Shown in pieces: positions 1 to 10,867 of a DNA stretch of 64,000 nucleotides. A program made the position numbers and the translations under genes. The stretch is from Halicephalobus mephisto. Lineage: Eukaryota; Nematoda; Chromadorea; Rhabditida; Panagrolaimidae. The DNA lies in contig SWDT01000028.1 in NCBI GenBank assembly GCA_009193035.1, forward strand, positions 233,784 through 297,783, written 5' to 3'. Position 1 is the stretch's first letter. Every line of letters starts with the position of its first letter. The notes beneath the pieces were generated by a model. It was not told the DNA's origin and ran no database searches. It saw only the letters and a list, made by a program, of their open reading frames with translations.

Positions 1-310
1 TATACAAAGTCCCAAAGAGAACAATCCAAACACAAGAATAATCAAAACTCTATCCAAAACTAGTAGTTTCATCAAACAGCGAATGCATTCTTACCGCAAT
101 CTCAGATATTATTGCGGCGGAAGCTAGTTGACGTTCTGTGTCAGTGTCTTGTGGATTTTATAAGTGTTCATAGCGAAACAATAGAAGTTTTTGATATGAT
201 ATAAACTTTTTCCATTGGAGGGTAGGCACAACCCCTTAACACACTTCATCCAATTCTATCTATTATATAAACCCCCAGGAGAAATATCCACTGATAGTGT
301 TTCTCTAGTA
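1..310. other. Flank of the mariner element, no gene seen
   Basis: AT-rich sequence left of the mariner terminal repeat. Stretches near 90-180 are less AT-rich, but no reading frame with convincing splice sites was found. It may belong to a gene lying to the left of the window. Confidence 0.3.
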
Positions 311-340
311 TTAGATTGGTCAGAAAATAATAGCACTTTA
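311..340 (+). repeat. Left terminal inverted repeat of mariner
   Basis: It begins TTAGATTGGT and contains TAATAGCACTT. It pairs with the reverse complement of 2513-2542. Confidence 0.75.
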
Positions 341-489
341 TTTTGTTGCATGGGTATGTTATTCGTCAATGGACACATTAAATGTTGTTGACTACGCACA
401 TTTTTTCATAATTTCAATTTTCTATATCATTTCTGGATTCCTACTTCTTCGCATCTTACTCTCTGTATATTCTGATGTTCTACTGACCT

Positions 490-2467
490 TTGAATTTCTG
501 GACGAACAAACATTTTCAGGCGATTTTGCTTTATGAATTCAAATTGGGCAGTAGTGCTGCTGAAACTCTGAAAAAAGTTAATGAAGCATTCGGACAAGGA
601 TCAGCTAGCAGACGGATAGTCTTCCACTGGTTTGAGAAATTCCAGAACGGAGATTTTTCCTTCGAGGACGAAGAACGTAGCGAACGCCCACTCATTGTTG
701 AGAACGACATTCTAAAGAGTATGGTTGAGGTTAACCCCCGTGTAACAGTTCGAGAACTTGCAGAAGAACTACAAGAAGTCATTCAGTCATCATTGAACAC
801 TTACATCAACTTGGAAAAAAAGAAAAAACTGGATAAATGGGTTCCTCACGAATTAACAGATGACAAACGAAAATGCCGATTCTAGATCTCTTCAGCGCTG
901 CTGTTACACAATAAGAATGACTCTTTTCTGGACCGTATTATAACATGTGATGAGAAATGGATACTGTACTATAATCGCAAACAAATTTCTCAATGCCTGG
1001 ACGACAATGAACCTCCAAAACGCTCCCCGAAACCAAAGGTGCATCAGAAGAAGGTTACGATAACTGTTTGGTGGTCTGCTGCAGATGTCATTCATCACAA
1101 GTTTTTGGAACCTGGAGAAACAATTGCTGCAGACAAGTACTGTGAAATAGGAAATATAACAAAATCAATTGAAATTCAAAAAGAAGTTAGACAAGGTGAC
1201 TCATTATCACCTATACTATTCAATTTAACATTACAAATGGCAATTGATTCAATTGATTGGAGAAGAGGAATAAAGATAAACAACATATATCTCCCATATT
1301 TAGCATTTGCCGATGATTTAGTTTTAATTGGCAAAGATATCGAGGAACTACAAATACTACTGAATGATGTAGAAATTGAATGTGGAAAAATTAGACTAAA
1401 AGTAAATATAAAGAAAACAAAATGGATGGCGAATAGACCAGATGAAAGAGTAGTAAAAATTAAGGAATCAGAAATAGAAAAAGTTGATCATTATATATAC
1501 TTAGGTCAACAAATCACATTAACAGAAAAAGGAGGAAGATCTCTTAATCAGGAAATTAGGAGAAGAATAGCATCTGGATGGAATGTATTCAATAAAGTGG
1601 AAAAACTAATGATTTCAAGGAAAGTAAATATAAAATTAAAGGAAAAATATTTCGAAAAATGTATAATTCCAGTCATGTTATATGGTTGTGAAACATGGAC
1701 TTTAACAAACTCAATAGAAAAAGGCTAGAAATCGCGCAAAGAAAAATGGAAAGAAGAATGCTCAACTTAAAATTAATATATAAAATCCCATCATCAAAAA
1801 TAAGAGAAAAAAGTGGACTTCTGGACTTAATAGAAGAATATAGAAAGAGAAAACTAAGATTCCTTGTCAAACTCCTAAAGAATCCACACAAATGGTCATC
1901 AATATTAACGTTATGGAACCTAAAAACAAAAAAGTTATTAGGAAGACCACCGACAAGATGGACAGATGACTTTAGAAAGAGAATTGGTAGAAATTTTCTT
2001 GATTTAGCATTTCAAGAAAAATTCCTTTAGTTGTATATGCCCCGTTTCGTTGTAAACAACTGAATAAACGTTTAAATAAATCATAAAGTACTGTGAAGAA
2101 CTCAAGGAAATGCATAAGGAATTGACCGAAAGACGACCTAAATTGATGAACAGAAAAGGTCCTATCTTGCTTCATGACAATGCGCGGCCACACATTTCTC
2201 AAATGACGGTACAGAAATTGCATAATATATGCTATGAGATTCTACCTCAACCACCTTACTCACCAGACTTGTCCCCAACCGATTATCACTTTTTCAAGCA
2301 TTTTGACAATTTTTTTACGTGAGGAAACAATTTTAAATTCAAATGCAGAAAATGCCCTAAAAGAATTCATCGTATCCAGAGAACCGGATTTCTACTCCCA
2401 TAGTATTAACGAACTTGTTTCTCATTGGCAAAAGTGCATTGATTCTCAAGGCTCTTACTCTGATTAA
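490..2467 (+). pseudogene. Mariner transposase pseudogene, split by a retrotransposon
   Basis: The N-terminal part (490-885) has the helix-turn-helix region (residues like SRRIVFHWFEKF and DEERSERP) and the WVPHEL linker. A stop follows at 883-885, after which the same frame continues through the TCDEKW block and the WWSA block to 1146. The frame resumes at 2086 with the HDNARPH and PPYSPDLSPTDYHFF blocks and runs to a stop at 2465-2467. The catalytic acidic residues sit in the TCDEKW, HDN and SPTD motifs, so the core was a D,D34D-type transposase. One frame slip is present near 2320. No functional protein can be made from this copy. Confidence 0.85.
1147..2097 (+). mobile_element. RTE-like non-LTR retrotransposon, 5'-truncated, inside mariner
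   Basis: Reverse-transcriptase fragment: the frame carries the GDSLSPILFNL motif, the catalytic FADD block (around 1310) and the C-terminal YGCETW block (around 1680). The 1695-2030 frame continues the C-terminal domain after a small frame slip. The insertion ends in an A/T-rich tail with AATAAA-like sequence near 2060-2080. It is flanked by a perfect 12-bp target-site duplication, AAGTACTGTGAA, at 1135-1146 and 2086-2097. The mariner frame reads through on both sides of the duplication. The missing 5' part is typical of incomplete target-primed reverse transcription. RTE assignment comes from motif resemblance and is less certain than non-LTR status. Confidence 0.85.
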
Positions 2468-2512
2468 ATATTATTTTTCTCATGTGTTTTAACAATATAA
2501 AATTTGATGTCG

Positions 2513-2542
2513 ATAAGTGCTATTACCTCTTAACCAACTTAA
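2513..2542 (-). repeat. Right terminal inverted repeat of mariner
   Basis: Read on the minus strand it begins TTAAGTTGGT and contains TAATAGCACTT, matching the left repeat. Confidence 0.75.
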
Positions 2543-2567
2543 TATTTCACCATTAAGTATAAATCTA

Positions 2568-3332
2568 TAAATTTAATCGGACATCTCTTTATTAGCATAA
2601 TGGTCTTCAGTTAAATTACATGTAATAAAAATATTACCAATGTTATTAGTATTAAAATAACGTTTATCAGATACATATTCATTACTTTTCAACTTACTAC
2701 TAAATCCAAAAACTTTTTTTTAAGAGTTTTCACGATTAAAATCTATTGAATACCCGGCTTTTATATCAAAATTAATATTATTATCAACATATAGTATAGC
2801 TTTGAAAAATTTTTATTTTTTTTTTGATATTAATCCTTTTATTTTCATTATGAATTTATCCAAATCATACTTATCTTTAGGGATTTCTACAACACAATCT
2901 TCGTTAATATTATTACTGTTATTATTTTGATTCTTTTTGTTAATTGAGTAGAAGAATTTATTATTTGTATGATTTATATTTACTTTAATTCTAATTTCTA
3001 AATAACCATCCAATTGTGTCGCGGAAAGCGAGAAGACTCCTAACACGAAAACCCTGGAGATGCAGAAACTCAATTTGCGCGCCAAAGAAGCGGCGGAGAA
3101 AAGTAGAAGCGACGCTACGGGACCGGACGACGTGGCAAGGAGTTATTGTTGATTTGTACTGTTGACTACTGGAATAAAGTGACCAGTTAACCATTGTTAA
3201 TTAAGGGAAGACACCAGAATCCCTTACAAATTGTATAACCTTTATTTCATACTTTTTACGCAAGAACTCTGGTGTAAATGAATATTCAAAAGTTGAATCA
3301 TTGAATGTTAGTTGTAAAATGAAAACCGTCAT
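2568..3332 (-). pseudogene. Remnant of a virus-like (Maverick/adintovirus-type) structural gene
   Basis: A minus-strand frame starts at a Met near 3330-3332 and runs to about 3229. It resumes at 3011 beyond a solo LTR and continues to about 2813 and then, after a one-base slip and an in-frame stop near 2730, down to about 2568. The overall pattern (an N-terminal strand-rich part, an Asn-rich linker, a short central acidic/Tyr block, a Phe-Gly-Phe turn and a Thr-Cys-Asn block) resembles a conserved structural-protein family that I associate with endogenous Maverick/adintovirus-like elements of invertebrates. That association is recalled, not searched. The copy is broken by the LTR, at least one frameshift and one stop. 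Confidence 0.4.
3017..3228. mobile_element. Solo LTR with 5-bp target duplication
   Basis: A 212-bp block, clearly GC-richer than its surroundings, starts with TGTCGCGG and ends with CCCTTACA (TG...CA termini). It is flanked on both sides by AATTG (3012-3016 and 3229-3233), the 5-bp duplication expected of Ty3/Gypsy or BEL/Pao integration. An AATAAA-type signal occurs near 3171-3177. No primer-binding site or internal region follows, so it is a solo LTR left by recombination. It interrupts the virus-like reading frame at 2568-3332. Confidence 0.75.
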
Positions 3333-3334
3333 TT

Positions 3335-4320
3335 ATAATTAAGAATTTTTTTATAATTATCTTCCTTTGAAGTAAGATATGTAAAATAATTTCTTGCAGT
3401 TGTTAGGGAATTCTTCCCTTGTTTCAATCAAATAATGTTCCTCACTAAAAACATTATTGAGTTATAAGCTAAAAAGGAATTATCTCGTTTTAATGAACTA
3501 ATATCCTTTGATGAACAGATTATTATCAAGCACAATTAAGTCGAGTAAAATATTGATTATTTCGTTTCAAAGAAATAAGATATCTCAATAAATGGATTAT
3601 CATCAAACATAAATAAGGCACGCCTTTAAAATATGATAAAATATAGCCAAAAGTGCTATAAAACGCCCACGAAAACGCCTAAAAACTTTTAGAAGATTTT
3701 AAGGTTTGTCTTATGCCATTCCTAATAAAAAGAAAAAAGCACTTCCTCTTCGAATCCTCTGCAATGCTTTATCAGTAAATATCGTATGATCAACCAGATT
3801 TCGACCACTGAGACAGAGCAAAGAATACAGCCCCCACAATAATTAACTGCAAATAAGTCATATCTCAGAGAAAAAACAAGGATTGGTCGTAATCACATTT
3901 TCCATAGCTGTTAGCCATGCTGATTCTACACTCTCATAAATTTGCCTTCTTGGTTAATCGTTGAGACACAAAAAGGGACAATGGTAATTAAGAAATACAA
4001 TGGATTTTTCTGTTAGGAAATAAACAATTTTGCTTTCAGTTGTTTTTGAGATATATCTGGTAAAGTATCAAATATCCATTTTAAAATCGTGAAATTTCAA
4101 AGGAATTTATTTGTAAATATGGGAAGAACTGGAATAAACTTATTTTTTTCATAAATTTTCATATAATGTTAATTTTCCCAAAGTTATTTAAATGAATATT
4201 TATTATATCAGACATATTTTAATTTAAACTTCACATTACTTTGTATTTTTACTTTAAAAAATAGTTATTGACTTCGCAATGAAATGCAGGTATCTTTCTC
4301 TCAGATTAACCGATGATGAC
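3335..4320. other. AT-rich intergenic stretch, no gene recognised
   Basis: Short frames only. No convincing exon, RNA gene or repeat boundary was found. Confidence 0.4.
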
Positions 4321-4322
4321 CC

Positions 4323-5365
4323 TCAAACACAAAAGCTTCCAACCATGTGGAGTGTGCAGACTTTGCCCGATTCACAATCCTGGTCCGTTCTACAAAGTGA
4401 ACGTCTCAAGCTTAGTGGTTCATCCGATTTTGATATACGGTAGGTTGGGGGATTAGTACATGGTTGGTTATCTGATAATGGAACACATATCGGACCAGGA
4501 CAACATGTATTGACAAGACACACCGAAGTCAATGGCGAACACAAACTGCAGTCGGAGAGAGTATTACAAGTATCTCCGATACCACAAAAACCAGTTCCAT
4601 TCGATGTTTGGAAACAACTGCAGGCACGATTTGATGAACAACTGTTTGTAAAATTACCACAAGTTTGGCCTTTGCAAGTTGAAGTTGGGCTTGAGCTCGG
4701 AGATACAGTAAAGCTTGGAGTTGAAGTTGGAACCGGACTCATGGAATCTAAAATGATTTTAAAAATAGTGTACACAGTGGATTATTTCCAGACATACCAT
4801 TGTTGTCGGCAATACAATTGTAATTCGAAGCACATCGAGTTGGACCAACTTGCTTACACCAAGGGGAGTTTCTTAATTCTGCAGCTACTGTGTTCCAATC
4901 TTGTTGTTTCAATGCTCCTTGCATGTTCACAAACATATTTAATGTAGCACAACCAGCAAATGCCACATCGATTAGGGCCGCGCGTTTTACTTTTGGTAAA
5001 TTGGGGACGTAATTATCAACACAATTTTCAAATTCTGGATATATTATGGTGTTGAAAAGATCCTCAGCATTTGCAGCGGTCAGGCAGTAGTCAGTCGTTT
5101 TATGAGTGCAATCGTTCAAAACATCCTCGAGATTCAGATTGTATCTTGCCATTACCTGTCTAGCATCCCCGCGTTGCAAGTTAAAACCAGCACCGATAGT
5201 AGGTATGTTATTCGTATCATAGTAGCAGCACAAACATCCTCCTTCGTTGTACATCGTCTGTTTCAGACCACATGTGCCTGTTGGGGATAGTGGCACACTC
5301 TTTCTACAGGTATCAGAGGTTGATACCAAGGTTGCGCACAGGAGAAACACAAGTATCTTCAACAT
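4323..5365 (-). CDS. Secreted phage-type (GH24-like) lysozyme with Cys-rich tail
   Basis: Two exons: 5365-4798 and 4747-4323, with a 50-nt GTATGT...TTTTAG intron joined in phase. Residues 1-16 are a signal peptide. A T4-lysozyme-like core follows: NEG with the putative catalytic Glu, then after a Cys pair a TIGAGFNLQRGD block equivalent to the phage TIGIGH region, and a C-terminal helical part with NCVDNYVP and the RAAL/DVAFAGC block. Six or more cysteines suggest an extracellular fold. Exon 2 adds a Ser/Thr/Pro linker and a domain with about 20 cysteines. The expected role is peptidoglycan hydrolysis, in digestion of or defence against bacteria. Model nematodes use other lysozyme families (GH25-like and i-type), so lateral origin is possible. 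Activity is not shown by sequence alone. Confidence 0.75.
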
Positions 5366-6240
5366 ATTGAGAGGACCAGATTTGTGCAGTATCTATAAAA
5401 TGATGGTAAAAGTAATATTACATAACGGCATTATATATCTTTTTGCTAATAAAGACAAGTACACGAATTTGGGTATTTAGTTTGCAGATTTTCTTCAAAT
5501 GCTAATGAGACTTACTGAGCTAGAGACAAAAAATGAATAGTTTGAAAATTTTTGATTTTAGACAGAAAATGTATTCATCTACTACAATATATGGGTTACG
5601 GTTGTAGTATTTCATGGACTAGTAAGTTATTCTGGGGTCAAGTGAGAATACTCAAATAAATTAAGACAATTATACGATACGATAGTCTGATATCAAAGAA
5701 GGTAGCGAAAATTAAGGACAAAATAAAATTTTTATTCACATTCAGTCAATTTATAGTCTCTGATAGTGATCATTCATGCCACACCTCCCATTTGACTGCA
5801 AACATGGAGAACATATTTCAACCTAACTAATTAGCACATACAGATCTGCATAGATTACTCAGTACCTGATGATCCGACATGCTTGATCAACAGCTTCGAA
5901 GGAAGGCAGTATTCTTCTTTTATCTTGATTGTTTATGAAATAAACTGTAACAAGCCAATACATAAGCACAATCTTGCTTTGTATGGTGTGTTATATCCTA
6001 TGAAGATGTGTCTACAGCTTCATATTCTACTTACTACCAACTATCAAGAGAAATTTTTGAATTATGAAATAAGTAATGGAGCAGACTGGTGGGGGATCGG
6101 GTGTGCCGGATTTTATATAATCAGAAATAGATAATAAATAGCGAAGATAATAATATTTTCTCGTTAAATATATATTATTTAACCGCAAAACACCTCTGAC
6201 TCCCTGGAGAAGGAGGGTGGGCGCACTAAAAATGGCCAAT
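5366..6240. other. Intergenic region upstream of the lysozyme, no gene supported
   Basis: AT-rich. An 83-codon frame at 5883-6134 has no recognisable motif or good splice sites and is not called. Confidence 0.35.
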
Positions 6241-6284
6241 ATATACTATTCTCATTATTACGCAAACTACTCAAACTGACACAA

Positions 6285-6540
6285 CAGTTAATGATTAAAA
6301 AGACTGCCAATTCTAAAGTAACACCTTACAAATCGAATATCCCCCATGATGCTGATGTGCCCTCAAAGACAGTTTGAAATGCTATCTGGCGATGTCTATG
6401 TGCTCATAGAACACAATTGAAGAAAGAACCTTAGATGACGTTTTATTGCATCCAAGAAAGATTGAAGTCTGAAAAGGCCAACGTGAACCATCACTGGAAA
6501 ATGATAAGGTTGAAAATATGTTTTCAATGAATATACTTCT
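6285..6540 (+). pseudogene. Decayed Tc1-like transposase fragment (tentative)
   Basis: One frame with two internal stops reads continuously for about 85 codons. It contains a DVPSKTV block followed by a basic LKKEP segment and a RLKSEKANVNHHWK segment. This spacing resembles the second helix-turn-helix and linker of Tc1-family transposases, just before their first catalytic Asp. No terminal repeats were found, so this is a low-confidence call. Confidence 0.3.
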
Positions 6541-6559
6541 ACCGTTTAATTTATATTTT

Positions 6560-8040
6560 TTGGTGAAAAAAGTGTAATATTAATAATTCTAACGAATGTG
6601 GTTACTTCCGACATGGTTTGCGCAAAAAAATATTTTGTTAAACAAATTTTCAGTGAAGATTTCCTTATGATTTAGATCCAATTTTTTTATTCTGAAGCAT
6701 TTCATATTCCTTTTACTTCTAGCTCAACAAAAAGCAGAAACTATCAGATAGTATTAGAAGAAAAATATCTTCGTTTTTTTCCCAAAAAAGGAGAAATCTT
6801 ATATTACGGAATAATAATGTTTTAACTTATGATAGTGAAGATACCCTCGCTGTTTCGCGGGTGTGATATCTAACTTTTTGATTGATCGGGATACTTTTCT
6901 AATCTCATTCTTATAGAAGACTTATTTAACATTATAACTAGAGATCTCCTCTAAGATGGTTACCAGTTTACCAGGGTTAAAACACTGAAAAATATTCTAT
7001 TTCATAGGTGATTCAACATCTCAAAAGGTTCAACCGAAAAGATTCGTCTGTAGGATATCTTATCTTAGTCTGGATAGTCATCAATCCAACGTGAAATCCA
7101 CTTTTCCTCCTTTCTATTTGTACCTTTGTAAAACAACACAACATAGTTGAAAAGTGCTAGTACAGTAGGAACCTATGACTTTGCTGCATGAGTAAAGAGT
7201 TCTGAACATTCTATTGTTGTAGTTCCTGGGTTGATCCTCAAAAGTACGGAAGAATAGGAACCACGAAATACAGAAATCACGGGCAATAACACGCTTTATA
7301 CACAAAAGTTAGAATGCAAATCAAACAGTAACAACGTGACGTCCGCTTTTTTACAATACGTCACATACAAACAATTCTTACGTTAATGATATCGGAACCG
7401 ACTTATATTTTAACAATGACGCGATGTCATGAACGCCTTCAAATATCACTTCAATTACAGTGTTAATATGATTTAGATAACTGCATACAAAAAAGCGTAA
7501 CTTTTAACTCAATAACAAATTCAAATCCTCACTATTAGATCGCAATTTTCATCAAAAATGTCGAATATTCATGAAAAATATCACGATTGTATCCCATTTT
7601 TTTACAGTTCGGAATTGTTACTGGATCAAAAGTCACGCTTTCTTTTGTGTAAGAACATTGGATATAAATTTTCCATTAGAATGAACACCATAAAGAAGAT
7701 CATATTAAGTCATTAAATAAGTATAGACTACTTTCAAAATTTTTTAAAACAATTGCACAACGAAAAAACAACTTTTTCTTAAAAGTTCTTATATTGTTAT
7801 TGATTTTTGCAAATTAAAAAATCTTTAAAATGTTCTAAATTTACATACATTATGAAAAAGATGCATTACAAAAAGTAATTTTTAAGATTTCGAAATTTTT
7901 ATTTTTTATTTTTTTTTTGACTCCCGCGAATTTTTGGCGGAATGTGAACAACCGAGCCCGATTTTTCAAAGTTTTTTGTTTTCACTGAAGATCCCCTATA
8001 TTCCTTTTTTACTATTTATTTCGCCCTGTTTTCTTTTTAA
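6560..8040. other. Intergenic region upstream of PNPase, no gene supported
   Basis: AT-rich, with several poly-T tracts near 7880-7920. The presumed PNPase promoter lies at its right end, but no defined element was recognised. Confidence 0.35.
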
Positions 8041-10830
8041 ATGTGGTTTCGACATCCACGAACCTTTAGAACAGCCAAATCTGTGTCTAGACTTCAATTA
8101 AGATCAGAATCTTCCGTGACAGCTTCAGTGGGATCCCAGTCCATTACCCTCAGAACCGGTCATGTCGCCAGATTCGCTGATGGAGCCGTTGTTGCTGAAT
8201 CTGGTGATAATGCTGTTCTTGCCACTGTTGTCAGTAAGATGAAACCAACAACAGGGAATTCAGATGGATTACCCCTAAATGTGGACTTTAAACAAAGCGC
8301 TGCTGCCGTCGGCAGAATCCCCACCAATTATCTCAGAAGAGAACTGCAGCAAAGTGATGCCGATATTATTGCTTCTAGAATTATAGATAGATCTATTAGA
8401 CCATTGTTTCCAGATGGATTTGTGTTTGATACTCAGGTTTGGTTGGGTTTTCATATATGAAACGTTTTAATTTTTTAGGTAATCTGTAAACCTCTTTCGA
8501 TCGACGAAACCGGCGATGGAGTCGTCCTGGGATTGAATGCGGCTTCTGCAGCACTGGCTTGTTCACAAATTCCGATGAAAAATAATGTAGCAGCAGTTAG
8601 AGTGGGGATTCTCAACGGAGAGGTAAGTTCATCTTTGAAAAATCCTCATATATCAATTCTCTTCCAGATTATCGTAAATCCTCACATAGATCAAATTAAA
8701 TACTCCTCTATGAATCTATTAGTTTCTGGAACCACTGAAAACAGAATACTTATGATTGAAATGGACGGAAAAGAAATTCAAACAGAAGTGTTCCAAGAAT
8801 CCGTTTCCAAAGCCTTCGATGCTATTGATAATCTGCTGTCCTCTATTGAATCTTTGAAGGAACAAGCAGGAAAACCCAAAGCTGAGGTTAGTTTTGAGTT
8901 TTTAAATATTTATTTTACAAACACAACAACTCATTTTCAATTAGTGTAATTTCGGTGTTTATAACTTTTGTGAGCATTTAGAAATACTTTCATATGCAAT
9001 TACTACCCTCCGAAAGCGCCCCAAAAGTTGTGTACTCCATATAACCAATGTAAAGATTCCTAAATGTACTCTGGATATAGTCCCAAAATACTGATTACGA
9101 AACCACTTACATAAAATCAAAACTGTAGGCTGATCTAATTTCTAAAAGTTTGAAAATCTATCGATAGAATTTCACAATAAACCTTATTTCTAATTTGTAT
9201 TATTTTTTAGTTTGAAATTTCCAATCTTGAAGTCAGATCAACGATTTACAATCAAATCAAAGCCTTATCCGATGATCAACTGCTTTGTATCCTCATGGAT
9301 CCGACCCACGACAAGATTTCTAGAGACACAGCCATCAATGAATTGAAGAAAACTGTTGTAACAGCTTTCGGAGACAATCCAGCAACACCAATTACCCTTG
9401 TCGAACAAGCCTTTTCCGATCACGTTAAGCAAACTATCAGAAGATTGGCAATAGAACTGGATCAAAGATGTGACGGAAGAAAAATGGATGAATTTCGACC
9501 GATTTCTATCAATGTTGATGTCTACAAGAAACTCCATGGCTCTGCTATTTTCCAACGAGGTCAATCTCAAGTTATGGGAACTGTGACTTTCGACAGTCCA
9601 ACAGCTGCTTTTCATCCTGATTCTATAGCTCAACTTCTTGGATCTCAACAGAAAAAAATGTTCATGCTTCATTATGAATTTCCCGGATTTGCTACAAATG
9701 AATTCTCAAGTAATCGACCATTTAACAGAAGAGAACTTGGTCATGGAGTGTTGGCAGAAAAGGCCCTAAAGCATGTTGTACCGGAAAATTTTCCATACTG
9801 TATTAGATTGGCTTGTCAAGTACTGGAATCTAATGGATCTACGTCAATGGCTTCAGCATGTGTTGGGTCTTTGGCAATGTATGATGCAGGAATCCCTCTG
9901 AAATCTCCTGTGGCTGGAGTTGCGATTGGATTAATTGAAAACAAGGAAAATAAAGAGAATTATAAAATTTTAACGGATATTCTTGGAATAGAAGATTATG
10001 CAGGAGAAATGGATTTTAAAATGGCAGGAACTAAAAAAGGATTTACAGCAATGCAATTGGATTTGAAGAATAATGGTTTGACGAAAAATCAGTTATCAGA
10101 TGCCTTAAAAGCAGGAAGAAATGGTTTAAATCATGTTCTTGAAAAAATGAACAAAGCTATATCTGAACCAAGATCAGAATTTAAATCAACTGTTCCAATA
10201 ATGGATACAATTCCATTGCCATCTTATAAAAGATCAGCTATTTTTAGAGGAGGAGCTTATAATGCCAAGTTGATCGAAGCAGAAACAGGTACTAAAATTC
10301 TTGTTGAAGATGATGTTAGTGTTTCGTTATTTGCTCCAAATAAGGAGAAATTAGAAAAAGCTAAAAAAATGATCGAAGAGTAAGTTTTAGAATTTTATTT
10401 TAAAGAATTTTTTTTAAACAGAAATTAATCTTTTGAATTTAAAAATTAATCTTAAATTTTAATTTTTAAAAAAATAAAAATTAATTTGTTTAAAATTAAA
10501 AGTTTATTTTTTATTTTTAACTTTTTCAGGATGGCAGAGGAAAATGCAACTTTGGAACTTAACTTTGGTACAATATACAAAGTTGAAATTGTGGAAATCA
10601 GAGAAAATGGAATATTTGTTAAAGTTAAACAAGGAACAAAACCAATTTTCATCGCAAATCATAATCTTGATTCTAGAAAAGTTGTACATGCTTCAGCTTT
10701 GGGATTTTCAGAAGGCCAACATATTCACGTTCAATATCTAGGAAGAGATGGAGCTACAGGTCATCATAGATTTTCTAGAAAACTTTTACAAACTTTAAAC
10801 CAACGTCAAGATATGTTGGGAAAAAAATAG
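8041..10830 (+). CDS. pnpt-1: Polyribonucleotide nucleotidyltransferase (PNPase), mitochondrial
   Basis: Five exons: 8041-8436, 8479-8622, 8668-8886, 9211-10379 and 10530-10830, giving about 742 residues (human PNPT1 is 783). The first ~35 residues are Arg/Ser-rich without acidic residues, fitting a mitochondrial presequence. Then come the first RNase PH core (RTGHVARFADGAVV, RPLFPDGF), the all-helical linker, and the second RNase PH core with GRKMDEFRPI, FQRGQSQV and EDYAGEMDFKMAGT. The latter holds the two catalytic Asp of the family. A KH domain follows (FRGGAYNAKLIEAETG), then an S1 domain in the last exon. It catalyses phosphorolytic 3'-5' RNA degradation in mitochondria as a trimer. The AATAAA near 10855 lies between it and a convergent gene that ends at 10868. 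Confidence 0.95.
8950..9180. repeat. Diverged interspersed repeat in PNPase intron 3
   Basis: About 200 bp of this 324-bp intron aligns by eye with 17150-17345 in another gene's intron. Shared blocks include a TTTAGAA...ACTTTC start and a CAAAACTGTAG...TAATTTCTAA end. Confidence 0.4.
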
Positions 10831-10867
10831 GTAATATTGTTTTTTATTTTTTTTAAATAAAAAAAGC

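Larger units (their letters stand above)
311..2542 (+). mobile_element. Mariner DNA transposon, degenerate and interrupted
   Basis: Imperfect terminal inverted repeats of about 30 bp lie at 311-340 and 2513-2542. About 22 of 30 positions match, including a shared TAATAGCACTT core, and both outer ends carry TA. Between them lies a mariner transposase reading frame. Subtracting the 951-bp retrotransposon insertion leaves about 1.28 kb, the normal size of a mariner. The encoded protein looks most like the cecropia/Hsmar1-type branch (family knowledge). At least one in-frame stop and the insertion make it non-autonomous. Confidence 0.85.

Noticed and set aside
4380..4450. Possible 49-nt GT-AG intron in the last lysozyme exon
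   Set aside because: Removing it shifts the frame and destroys the Cys spacing, while the unspliced frame keeps a regular Cys pattern to the stop.
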